This document shows positions 19,601-27,686 of a stretch of DNA of 64,000 nucleotides, piece by piece. Source of the stretch: Lactarius indigo (Eukaryota > Basidiomycota > Agaricomycetes > Russulales > Russulaceae); NCBI GenBank assembly GCA_025766275.1, contig JAFKAC010000030.1, positions 62,001-126,000 of the forward strand. The letters are read 5' to 3'. Under the pieces are notes generated by a model. The model did no database searches and had not been told where the DNA came from. It was given only the letters and a program-made list of their open reading frames with translations. Position 1 is the stretch's first letter, and the number at the start of each line of letters is the position of its first letter. The translations under genes and the position numbers were made by a program.

Positions 19601-21328
19601 CTAAAGGAGGCACGTCAGCTGGCCCAAGACCTTATCAAGAAGGCACAAGATAGCTGGGTTCGGCACAAAGATACTCCACGCTATCAAGTTGGTGATCAGG
19701 TGTGGCTGGAAGGAAGACATCTACGGACCAATCAACCCACAGCGAAACTGGCGGCGCGACGCCACGGACCATTTAAAGTGGTACAGGTGATGTCTCCATA
19801 CAATTACCGTCTCGAACTTCCCACGCAGTGGAGCATCCATCCAGTGTTTCACATCGATCTTCTCACGCCATACAAGCATACGACCTTTCATGGCGAAAAC
19901 TTCCTGCGACCACCACCGGATCTGGTAGAAGGAGAAGAAGAGTATGAGGTCGAGGCTATTCTGGACTCACGGCATTTCGGCCGCCGCAAAAAGCTCCAAT
20001 ACCTCATCAAATGGAAGGGGTATCCGGACTCGGAGAATCAGTGGGTCGATAAGGATGACATATTCACCCCGGATGCAATAAAAGAATACCAAGCGGGCCG
20101 AACGACCGTACGAAGCCTTAAAAGCCAGTCTGGAGACGACCAGGGAGAGTATCACTCCTATCTTCGCTCCTCTCATACTTCTATGCCCACTTCTCCCCTC
20201 AGACATGTCACCACGGCGATCCTCCTCGACCAAGTCGCACAAGACGCCGCAAACCTCATCGAAGACGACGAAGAAACCGTGGTTCAACCGGTCCAGCTCA
20301 CTCCGTACACACCTGCAAACCTGCGAACGGGGCATATCACCGCTCAAGAGTGGGCTAATGTCCTACAGAGGTTCCCCGACCCAACTCACCAGCCCGACGA
20401 CGAGCAGCAGCATGCCGTCCCTCACATCTTCCGAGACGACAACGGCAATCGAGAACCCGTTGCCATTATCCCCCCAGGTGACGACCTCATCGGCACGCGG
20501 GGAATTCTCCCTGCCAACCGCCCCCTCGAAGACCCAACTGGAGTTAGAAGCAGCGGAGGACTGGCGGAGAGTGGCGAAGGAGTGGGCCGACGAACAACTG
20601 CGCTTAGCGCAGAAGAGGTTGAGCGAGTTGCGGCAGCGCAGGCAGCGCTCCCTCACAACGAGGCTCACACTGACGACGAGGATTACTACCCGGTCAGACA
20701 CCCCCTCCTTCGAACGCACAGCCACCCTACTAATCCCCGAATCACCCCATGGCTCGTCCATACCGACGGAACCGCCATGTCTCGAGGACGTGTGCGACTG
20801 CCCGGCGTCGCACTTCACACCCCCATTACGCACGACGACGACCCCGCGCAGGTCCTTGCGCCTGAAGGGTTCCGGGCGAATCGACAGCCCCATTACATTC
20901 ACTTCCCCATCACCGGGCCCGACGGCGTAGAGAGGAACGCCAGTCACGTGCAGATCGTAGGAGGTGCGAACCCATTTGTGCTAGGACTCATCCCTGGCTC
21001 TCCCCATCTCTACAGCAAACCCCTCTACGCTCACCCGATGCTATCGGCCGCGGGACGCGCCTTCATCGCCCACGAGGATCTAGTCATCCTCGCCTCCGAC
21101 AAGATCACAGACCGCGCACTGAACCGCATCGGGGATGAATCCCTGACTGCGGAAGTGACGCGCTACCGCGCAGCCGCATATGAAGAAGAGCGGCTCGCGG
21201 CCCGCATCCGTCAACTTCAGGCCATGCGCTTGTCGGCGAGGGACGACAAGAGGGACTGCATCTACCGGCTGGAGCGGGCCAACGTTTTCGAGAGGATCAG
21301 TGACGAGCAGTCTACGTGGACGGCATGA
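16598..21328 (+). CDS. Gypsy-2 Pol with integrase chromodomain and a long C-terminal tail
   Basis: The open pol frame continues to TGA 21326-21328; it also contains an ATG at 16529. Order: protease ALVDLGATDNF (about 16735), reverse transcriptase with DIRWGYNNIRI and catalytic YMDD (about 17800), RNase H with LEVDTSGFAVG (about 18250) and YDIYDLELLAIVKALHHW, integrase zinc region HHWWPSIRRD...CADCQR (about 18930-19000), integrase core with DFITKLPTSQSYDSI and TDGQSERTNQWLEQYLR (about 19365), then a chromodomain EEYEVEAIL...LIKWKGYPDSENQWV (about 19938-20095). About 400 further residues follow, ending in a charged probable coiled coil. In the protease, Leu (TTG) stands where Ser/Thr is expected, a TCG-to-TTG change at a CpG being the simplest origin. 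Confidence 0.92.
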   Translation, partial: RGFSERLNPSAWVRALNCNSVIMTRFRSLRIPVSIRTNYRMADIKALVDLGATDNFIHPNFIKKMGIGTQQLTQPRKVWNIDSTENKAGSITHFTDLDVYANGYHRTMRFLVTNLGNEEVVLGYPWLATYEPTINWRDAVIHEKVMLVVISTQDSLDRHTVIAATLTNDEKEAIVLELDEEDTYLRATTSTELAIQAKGEERPVELPAVYHAFQQLFSKEASQRFPPARPWDHAIDFKPGTPSAIDCKIYPLTQEEEGKLKEFLDEKLQQGYLRPSISLYASSFFFVKKKDGKLRPVQDYRTINSHTIRNQYPLPLIQDLIYDLSNAYIYTKLDIRWGYNNIRIRDGDQEKAAFKTKFGLFEPTVMFFGLTNSPATFQTMMNHIYRDTIAKHELRGTVIRVYMDDIGVATREGATSADHIAVVTDVLRVAQEHDLYFKLEKCLFHQPRMDYLGVILEKGVTRMDPVKVRGIRDWPTPTKVRDVRSFLGFCNFYCLFIRGFATHARPLNRLTRKDAEWNWGDDEERAFKTLKRLVTEEPVLAHPDLQDQFKLEVDTSGFAVGAVLLQKKNDGRKHPIGYYSATLNKAERNYDIYDLELLAIVKALHHWRPLLAGSPHKIKIFSDHLNLQYWKTPQKISRRVAQEVLELMEYDFEIHHIKGKNNGRADALSRRPDYDQGEGDNQGVVVLPPEVFIRATNAARTLETHPMMQPPKRRQDPAVIKAWADAHHLKKIEGEWYKDGRLVVTGPMTAYRAIIQDHHDPPVHGHPGISRTQRIVERHHWWPSIRRDVYEYVTGCADCQRIKVNTRPTRAPLHPITAIKDAPPFHTIALDFITKLPTSQSYDSILTVTDHDCSKASIFIPCNEEITAEETAVLYVNHVFKRFGLPRKIISDRDPQFTSKFTREVCRILGIQQNISTAYHPRTDGQSERTNQWLEQYLRFWANERQDNWAAYLPIAEFAHNNWPHEHTKQSPFMLLMGYNPVADWTDKPSPIPNVITRLTQLKEARQLAQDLIKKAQDSWVRHKDTPRYQVGDQVWLEGRHLRTNQPTAKLAARRHGPFKVVQVMSPYNYRLELPTQWSIHPVFHIDLLTPYKHTTFHGENFLRPPPDLVEGEEEYEVEAILDSRHFGRRKKLQYLIKWKGYPDSENQWVDKDDIFTPDAIKEYQAGRTTVRSLKSQSGDDQGEYHSYLRSSHTSMPTSPLRHVTTAILLDQVAQDAANLIEDDEETVVQPVQLTPYTPANLRTGHITAQEWANVLQRFPDPTHQPDDEQQHAVPHIFRDDNGNREPVAIIPPGDDLIGTRGILPANRPLEDPTGVRSSGGLAESGEGVGRRTTALSAEEVERVAAAQAALPHNEAHTDDEDYYPVRHPLLRTHSHPTNPRITPWLVHTDGTAMSRGRVRLPGVALHTPITHDDDPAQVLAPEGFRANRQPHYIHFPITGPDGVERNASHVQIVGGANPFVLGLIPGSPHLYSKPLYAHPMLSAAGRAFIAHEDLVILASDKITDRALNRIGDESLTAEVTRYRAAAYEEERLAARIRQLQAMRLSARDDKRDCIYRLERANVFERISDEQSTWTA

Positions 21329-21355
21329 GACTTTCGGTGAGTCTGGGGTCTCACG

Positions 21356-21370
21356 CTGAGAAGGGGGTGA
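21356..21370 (+). promoter_or_regulatory. Gypsy-2 polypurine tract
   Basis: TGAGAAGGGGGTGA directly precedes the TGTTAC start of the 3' LTR and fits a plus-strand primer. Confidence 0.6.
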
Positions 21371-21834
21371 TGTTACGGTTGCGTGCATTGGACCCTTACT
21401 GTACCGGTTGTGACTACGGCGGTAAGGTAGATTAGTCACGGACTCGGAGTTTACGCAGGAGTTAGGTGTTTGCAGATGACTCGATCCTGATACAGGTAGT
21501 AGTAGTATTAGGATTGCGGTACTTATGCGATACGTTGGACGCTACTTTACTGTGACTCATAGCAGCGCTTGAAAGCCTGCTCTGTCTGTATTTAAGATAG
21601 CTGCGGAAGACCAAGACACGCCATCTTGGTCTTCTTCAATCGTCACTTCTAGCCTCTTCCATTTCTCATCTCTAAGACGCGCCTTCCATCAAGGGGAGAG
21701 CCTTATTCGATCCTAGTGTCTGCGTACATCTAGAACTTGCCTTCGAAAGCCATACGCCTTCGCGCGTGATCAGCTAAGTCGTAGAAGTCGCCTTAATCGA
21801 GCTCAAGTCGAGCTAACGTCGTGACGGCGTTACA
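21371..21834 (+). repeat. 3' LTR of gypsy-2
   Basis: 464 bp, the partner of 14144-14607. The differences noted are C at 21382, T at 21384 and T at 21526, each a CpG/TpG switch relative to the 5' copy. The target duplication TGGGG follows at 21835-21839. Confidence 0.93.
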
Positions 21835-22115
21835 TGGGGCGTACTGTAGTTCGAACCAGACACCGCAATAGTTCTCAACGGCCTTTTTGACGCCGCGGAA
21901 TAGTGTGTAGTAGCCTGCCCAAGGGGCCTGGCTATCTCCTTTCTGTAGGAATTCAACGTTAGTTCGCAAGGGGTTGTCCGGCAAGGCGACGTTGTCAGTG
22001 GTTCGGGGTTTCAGTTGGAAGGGTAGGGAGATTATCCCTCCTCTGTCGCCTTCTGCAAAGGTAGATCTAGACATGGTAAAAGCGGTTGTATTCGTTCGAG
22101 AATCGAGTTCGGGGA

Positions 22116-22126
22116 AAGCTCGACTT
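22116..22126 (-). promoter_or_regulatory. Gypsy-1 self-primer binding site
   Basis: On the minus strand the LTR ends GTAACA, followed by TT and then AAGTCGAGCTT (22126-22116). Its exact reverse complement AAGCTCGACTT lies inside the LTR at 22355-22345, with a TATA-like TACTTAA about 30 bp upstream (near 22383-22389). The layout is the same as in gypsy-2 but the 11-mer is different, so the pairing rather than the sequence is conserved. Confidence 0.75.
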
Positions 22127-22128
22127 AA

Positions 22129-22528
22129 TGTTACGCGCAGTAAGGCGTATCGTTCGGATTCGAGTCGGAGATCGAATCGGAATTCGGATAATGCCGACAA
22201 TCGGATGGCGGAGCGATGATGCACAAGACGAGAGGGAATCGCAAGTCAACGACGAGAGGGAATCGCGAGTCAACGACGAGCAATCGTTCGGGTTCGTGAA
22301 GCCAAAGATGTTTATACGAGAGTGTTACTGCAGTTGAATACAGTAAGTCGAGCTTGAGCTCTTGGTACATGATAGTCAGTCCTTAAGTACTACTGGTACG
22401 AGTCATATAGAAGCTACGAGAACATCCTTCGAAGCATACAGAAAGTGTGAGTCAACAAGTTGGAAGGACGTTTAGAAGTATGGAGAACAATCGAGAAGAA
22501 ACGAGAGGTAAAAGTACGTGGCGTAACA
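22129..22528 (-). repeat. Gypsy-1 5' LTR
   Basis: A 400-bp segment bounded by inverted ends TGTTACGC (22129-22136) and GCGTAACA (22521-22528). It lies just upstream of the gypsy-1 gag ATG. The right boundary rests on the inverted terminal motif and on an expected U3 length similar to gypsy-2. No second LTR exists in the window to confirm it. Confidence 0.7.
22227..22274 (+). repeat. Two tandem copies of a 24-bp unit in the gypsy-1 LTR
   Basis: The unit begins GACGAGAGGGAATCGC and ends AGTCAAC. Two copies (22227-22250 and 22251-22274) differ by one A/G change, and a partial third, GACGAGCAATCG, follows. It lies in the transcribed R/U5 part of the LTR. Confidence 0.85.
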
Positions 22529-22679
22529 GCAGCGGTTGCGGACGTGGAGACTCAGTACAACAAGACCAAGCAATATCCGATCGGGACTTCGCATTGTCGC
22601 GTCGAGACACCAATTTCGAATTCAGCAGCGACCAATTACAGCAGTTCACCGGCACCGAGGACAACCAGATCCGTCCGAG

Positions 22680-25412
22680 ATGAGGCACGCAGATGATGTA
22701 AGCGTGAACGCACTGTCCCGAGATTCTCATGAACTTGAAGCTGTCGATGCAGGATTTAGTACAGGTACCTTGCTCCCGCGTGTCATCCTCGCCGTTCTCA
22801 CCTACCCTGCCCTCCGAATGGGTGATGACCATCCACCTCAGTCCACGCAGAATCGAGCATCCCACAGTGTATCTTATTATGTCGATAGTTCCTAGCCCGT
22901 TTTTATCAATGTATTGAGAAATGGCTGCGGAGGAGGACAAGAAGATTGCCGAAGGCTGGAAGCAGACGCTGATGGAATCCTCATCTTTGTACGTGTCTAT
23001 CTCTATTAGTCTCGTTTGTGCTAATCAACCCAATGGTCTTAGACCGGTTTATTCTCTGCTGCAGTTGCGTCATTGATTTCGGTGTCAATTCAGGACATTC
23101 GACCAAATTCGCAAGACACCTCCAACTTCTACCTCCCAAATATCTATCAGGCGATTGCCGACCCTACGAATTGACCGAATACTCCCCTTCTTTCCTCCCC
23201 ACCCCCATTTTCTCCACCGAACTATGCCGTTTGGGTCAACTCACTTTGGTTCTTGAGTTTGGCGATCAGTATTACCTGTGCTCTACTCGCGACATTGCTA
23301 CAACAATGGGCACGAAGGTACATCAAGATTACTCAAATGCGTTACCGTCCACACAGGCGAGCGCGGATTCGTGCGTTCTTTTCTGAAGGCGTCGACAGGT
23401 TTCTCCTTCCCTGGGTGGTTGAATCGTCGCCTACACTTCTTCACGCTTCCCTATTCCTGTTCTTTGCCGGTCTAGCTGTGTTCCTTTGTAACGTTAATCT
23501 CACAATTTCCAAGCTGGTGCTGTCGTGGATTGGCGTTTGCACCGCTCTCTATGGGTGCATCACCCTCGTGCCGATCTTTTGCTACGACAGCCCATACTAT
23601 ACACCACTTTCGACATTTGTGTGGAAGATTGTTACTGGGATGCTATATGTCGTCTTTCGGGTTCGTCAGGCATTGTCACACGCGTCACGTTTCCATCGTC
23701 CCATAGCCCTTCGGAGGTCGAGGGACCGTTATCAGAAATTGTTCTCGTAGGGCATGCACACGACGGCCGAACGAACTGCGCTGAATTCACCATCGGAGAT
23801 CGACACTCGCGCTTTCATGTGGACATTCGACGCCCTAGACGAAGACCACGAATTGGAGCGCTTCTTTTCTGGCTTACCCGGCTTCTGCAGCTCGAAAGTC
23901 ATTGACGATCCTCTGCCCAGTCTCACCGAAGAGCAAAAGTGAAAGCTTACTAACGCATTGATGAAGCTCCTGAACGTCACTTTCTCATCAGATTTGCTGC
24001 CAGAGCCCATCAAAAAGCGGAGAGCCATAATATGCGCGAAGGCTATCGACCCGACACACTCCCGGAGCATGTATAATCCTTGACAGGATTTTGTCCAACT
24101 ACCAATATAGCGGTCCGTTGTCTGCCGAAATTGTCGGGATCTTAAGAGGCTGGTACAGTAACAGGGGCGAAGATACTAATTTGGTTGCACGAGCTGCTGT
24201 CTGCAGTATCGTCGCAAGGGCACAACAGCGCGACGACTCTTGGTTTGTTCTTGCCTCCAGCGAACTGAACGTCCCAGAGACAGTTCTCCGGGACTACGCC
24301 TTACACGGGGACAGCCTGTCTCTTGTCATCTTGATTCACATCATTCGCCGGCAATTTGACTACTAGTGGTGTCAGGTGGATGCAAATGGTCATTAGAATG
24401 CAAATTTAAAAAATGGCCTCAGATCACCCTCTTCCCGTGGTCCTTTCTGCCCCAAAAAAATACAGTAGGTAGAGTAGGATCTATAGATATGAGATCACAA
24501 TAAAAGATAAAAATCTATGCAGAATTTCGACTACAATGCGACAAGGAAGAGGGGGGAGTCGTGAAAAGTAATGGCCCAGACCACCAGATCCCAACGATCT
24601 TGGTAAATGACATGAAGATCTGTTGGAATAGAGGGTTAGAATATGGTACTAGGAGCACCTATGATAAATTTGGGGTGATATTATGCATGCGATAGAGTTG
24701 TATCACCTTGGGAGTCTCTTGGAGTGATACTGCGTGACTAAGTTTGCATCAGGGGGTGAAGTCGGTCGTGCTCACTAGGAGCTAGAAAAAAAATAAGCAA
24801 AAATCACCATTGAATAGGATATCCATTCTTCTATTAGTATGTACAATATAAAGTAGCTACGATGTGTTGTTGAAGCTACAGAAAATAAAAAGTCGATTTT
24901 TGCATAGGTACTACCACACTAGTATCTCGGGAAGCCATCTTGGCCGTCGATCCACTTCTCAAAATTTCTAGAAGACTCTTTCAGATTCAACACACGAGCT
25001 ACGTCACCTGAACTGCAGCACGAGTTCTGTGCTCTCTGGAATCAAATAGTTCGAGAAGCGCGGATGGGCAATGGTCCGACTATCGCGTGGCATATTCTCA
25101 GACTGATTTGCGGCGTTTACGTCACTCTTCATCAAAGTACCGATTCTGCCTCCACGGACGAGTGGGATGGGGTTCTGAGCGAGCTCCCCTCGTATCCGGT
25201 GTGCAACGTCGCTGGCCATATTCACGACGACTCTGCCTCCACAACATTTAATCTCACCGTCCCACATGATCTCGCTACGCTCCCCTCAATCACTGCTGCC
25301 GGTTACTGACTCGGATGTAGCCATTGCTGGCCATTCAATATGGGGACCAAATGCCGAGCATACGGAAGATCTCCTTCCGCATCCTTCCCATGGCCAGTAC
25401 GATATTGTTTAA
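22680..25412 (+). pseudogene. DUF6535-like membrane protein gene A, decayed
   Basis: It aligns along its length with the intact copies at 44013 and 54350. Exon 1 is 22680-22764 (MRHADDVSVNALS). The next acceptor reads GAATGG where the others have ATAG. Exon 2 has a stop before EMAAEEDKKIAEGW and a 1-bp loss. The transmembrane exon (from 23041) has further frame breaks. TAG at 23748-23750 and TGA at 23940-23942 follow, then a frame change near 24065. A 560-bp MITE at 24363-24922 splits the FDY/LGK codons. The Pro/Ser-rich region is mostly deleted near 25290, but the conserved C-terminal end (SLLPVTDSDVAIAG ... GQYDIV, TAA 25410-25412) survives. The gene is clearly non-functional. Confidence 0.85.
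24363..24922. mobile_element. Tc1/mariner-like MITE in gene A
   Basis: This 560-bp insert has imperfect inverted ends (CTAGTGGTGTCAGG... and ...ACTACCACACTAG, with ATGCAAA in both). It is flanked by TA at 24361-24362 and 24923-24924. It contains no transposase ORF and is AT-rich. Ignoring the insert and one TA restores the DUF6535 reading (GAC TAT CTC GGG AAG, compare D-H-F-G-K in other copies), which fixes both ends. The TA duplication suggests a Tc1/mariner-type mobiliser. Confidence 0.82.
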
Positions 25413-26099
25413 CGCTTCCTCTAATCTGTTCTTGTAGGGCCCTCCATATCCAGTTACCGTACCGATACATTCAATACCTTTCTGTCCTATTATGTGGTAC
25501 AATACCGTAGCGAAATATGCGTAAGGTCGTATTGAGTAGGGAAGTGCGAGTAAAAGGTCTCGACCTCCGCCTTGACTCACTACGGGCTGATGAACGTACC
25601 CAGAAGTTACATGGAAGTCTCTGTGGGCATCCGGGTAGTCTATCTCCTCCGTTTTGATATTACCGGCGAATGCTGTCTGCTTGGTTCCTTGTCAAGGGTA
25701 GTGCCAGTGAGGGTCACGGGGTACTCGTGGTAGATTGTCGAAGGGCCACTGAGTAGACATGTACGTGGCGTGTAGTTGAGAGAACGCCGCCGTCGAGATT
25801 GAAGATGATAGGTCTTCGTTCATGCTTGAAACTTACCCTACCGGAGGAGTCTCGGACTGCTTCGCCGACGACGACCGCTGCTGTGGCTGTCTCGTCGTGA
25901 TGCCGGGCGAATGCGACGTCATCGAGCTCGCCCGCGATCCAGCAGTGCTACCCCCAGAAATCCCCGCGAAGCACTTGACCAACACTGCTCACTTCTGCAG
26001 GCCGGAAACACGTGCGACATCTGCGCGGGGTCAGCAGTTAATGTGCTGGCGCGGGTCGCTTTTCATTTATGAGCATCGACGCGGAACCATTCCCCTGGA
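25413..26099. other. Intergenic, no gene seen
   Basis: The stretch follows the DUF6535 stop of gene A and should hold its 3' UTR. Short ORFs at 25335-25580 (-) and 25822-26142 (+) look unrelated to any recognised family. The right end approaches the antisense eIF3m-like relic. Confidence 0.4.
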
Positions 26100-27170
26100 A
26101 GAAAAAAAGAGTTTGGTAGGAACAGGGCAGATGGAAGGCTAACTGTTGACGACCCAGTACTCTCAATAGGTCGCGGTCATGTACCAAATTCCCCCGGGGT
26201 GAGTGCGCTTGCTGCCAGGTGCAGGTCGTCCGGTTCGCTACTTGAGAATGTCTGGTGGAGAAGGGTGAAGATCAGGTACGCTTGCACAGCGAGGGCCCAT
26301 CGAGCTTGAAGAGCTGGTCAAAGTCAAACGAAGATGGTTGGGTCGGACAGTGTCGTGGTGCAGGATCTAGCGAGCAGATGTGCGCGAGCCCATAGTGGTA
26401 GGTTTTGTCTTTGCACGGAGAATGAAGCGCGTCAGCAGGTGAAATGGGGAGAGATGCAGAAGACGCACGGCTGCCCCGCTTTGGAGGGCACATCGGCAAG
26501 GCGCTCCTGGTAAGCGCCCATCTCTGGCGGTGTAATCACCCTCTCCTTTAGCCATCTCTCGATGTCGGTGTGGGAGACCTGTAGCACATACAGTTCGTCG
26601 TTTGTGCCAGCGGAGTCAAGGAATGCGTTGTAGGCCGGGAGACGGAGAGCCGATTGTCGTGGGGCGTCAAGTATTAATGGATGAGAAATCGGGGATAGGA
26701 GGCGTCATGGCGAGGCAGTACTTGATTGTGGACTCTGCGGACTACGGTCGAAGATGTAATGATAGGTAAGATGTTACTTTTTCGTTTCTGGAGGATCGAT
26801 TGGTTTAATAGATAGGCATAAGTTATGAAAGGCCGAAGATTCCTTCTATCTCTGTTGCAAGATGGTAGTGAGACGAAAGCGTCAGGCGAAAAATATGGCA
26901 CGCACTGGGATCGTTGCCATCGCATAGCCCCTCGACATTCCCAAATATGACAGAGAAAACCTGACTTTACTACACAACATCATCATATAGAAGAGTGTGA
27001 CTCTCTTCGACCGCGAGCTCCCGTCGAACACAACTGAAAATAGGGTGCACGTTCCGATTCTGGTCTACCTGGCGAGATGTACCCTGCGAGCCCAGCGCCT
27101 GAATCAGTAGATGCAGAACACAATTGGCAGACACGTACGTGATCATCGGAGGGATGTTCTGCAGACAATG
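26100..27170 (-). pseudogene. eIF3m-like (PCI-domain) relic, copy i
   Basis: On the minus strand several separated pieces match the order of eukaryotic translation initiation factor 3 subunit M. RQSALRLPAYNAFLDSAG then TNDELYVLQVSHTDIERWLK lies near 26560-26660; human eIF3M has HTSELRYPVYMSLFRVA at that point. GAYQERLADV is near 26500. LSDPTIF is near 26330, followed by a segment matching the LF-LD region near 26290. Stops and frame shifts lie between the pieces, and introns are no longer clear. The part at 26730-27170 has no assigned meaning but recurs at 34800-35170 and 41960-42280, so it belongs to the same duplicated unit. It lies tail-to-tail with DUF6535 gene A. The identity is inferred from memory of the family. 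Confidence 0.55.
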
Positions 27171-27686
27171 TATCGGTGTCTGTTTTTAACGCTTCCTGTT
27201 GCAGGCGACACCGGCATACGTTGAGTGAAATGCAGTAGAGTGTTGGGTCTCAAAGCACATTCAAATTTGGCAGTAAACCAAGTTACTTAGAATATACCCC
27301 GACGTAGGTCATGGTTTGGGCTGAGCAGTCGAAAGGGTAATCAGGGCGGATACTTGGGGGGAGTGTAGCGCCACCTAGCGATGACAAGAATATCAACTTG
27401 TGCAAACAACGCCCAATCCGGACAACACCTTGACAATCGTGGGATTCGAGATGCGAACGTGGTCGCCTAGGCGCTCGTACCAAGCTACCCACCCTTAATA
27501 CCGATCGTCCGTCTATTCTACGTCTCCTGCACTCCTCAGAAATGGCGCACAGGAAAATCATATCGAATTAGTGAGTAGATCACTTTGACCCGTAACTTTC
27601 CTGATAATCGCCCTCAATCCCAGCTCGGGTTCCACAGCGTCTCGACCCTCTGGAGTAAGGTGAGTCAATCCCTTCCGTTATGTGCG
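27171..27686. other. Upstream region of the NLR-like gene
   Basis: No supported ORF. It should contain the promoter and 5' UTR of the gene starting at 27687. A GTGAGT-type donor at about 27659 leaves room for a 5' UTR intron, but I could not prove one. Confidence 0.4.

Larger units (their letters stand above)
14144..21834 (+). mobile_element. Gypsy-2: complete chromodomain Ty3/gypsy element nested in gypsy-1
   Basis: This 7,691-bp element has 464-bp LTRs (14144-14607 and 21371-21834; TGTTAC...GTTACA) and a 5-bp target duplication TGGGG at 14139-14143 and 21835-21839. It has gag, a -1 frameshift pol with a C-terminal chromodomain, a purine run before the 3' LTR and an 11-nt self-priming site. 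The LTRs differ at three positions that I can see, all C/T at CpG/TpG sites, so the insertion is fairly recent. The chromodomain places it among chromoviruses. The protease active site reads DLG instead of D-S/T-G, so this copy may not be autonomous. Confidence 0.94.
12660..22074 (-). pseudogene. Gypsy-1 gag, split by gypsy-2
   Basis: The ORF starts at ATG 22074-22072 (MSRSTFAEGD) and runs to 21840. It resumes at 14143 after the nested element and continues to TAA at 12660-12662. Joined length is 1,719 nt (572 residues) with no stop. Visible parts are an Asp/Lys/Thr-rich linker, a gag capsid-like helical region (HMKESNLDDYISEFQDLADR and FAQGLPPKL, about 13270-13400), and one CCHC knuckle CYACGKQGHLSRNCP near 12920. 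The junction restores the reading LQYAPDSKRHYTVRV without a break, which proves the nesting. Only the insertion itself disrupts this gag. Confidence 0.88.
9753..22528 (-). mobile_element. Gypsy-1: old Ty3/gypsy element, 3'-truncated and carrying nested gypsy-2
   Basis: Reading on the minus strand, the order is 5' LTR (22528-22129), gag from 22074, then pol from about 12669 down to about 9753. There the integrase C-terminus stops matching just after GDRVW. The 3' end and 3' LTR are missing. Gypsy-2 (14144-21834) lies inside the gag ORF. When it and one TGGGG copy are ignored, gag is an open frame of 572 codons. Pol has four in-frame TGA codons. The element is therefore older than gypsy-2 and inactive. 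Confidence 0.88.

Noticed and set aside
20363..20947. 194-codon minus-strand ORF in the gypsy-2 tail
   Set aside because: It lies over the real pol frame in GC-rich sequence with few stops in any frame and shows no family motif.
22227..22274. Tandem 24-bp repeat as a CRISPR-like array
   Set aside because: Only two units, directly adjacent with no spacers, inside a eukaryotic LTR.
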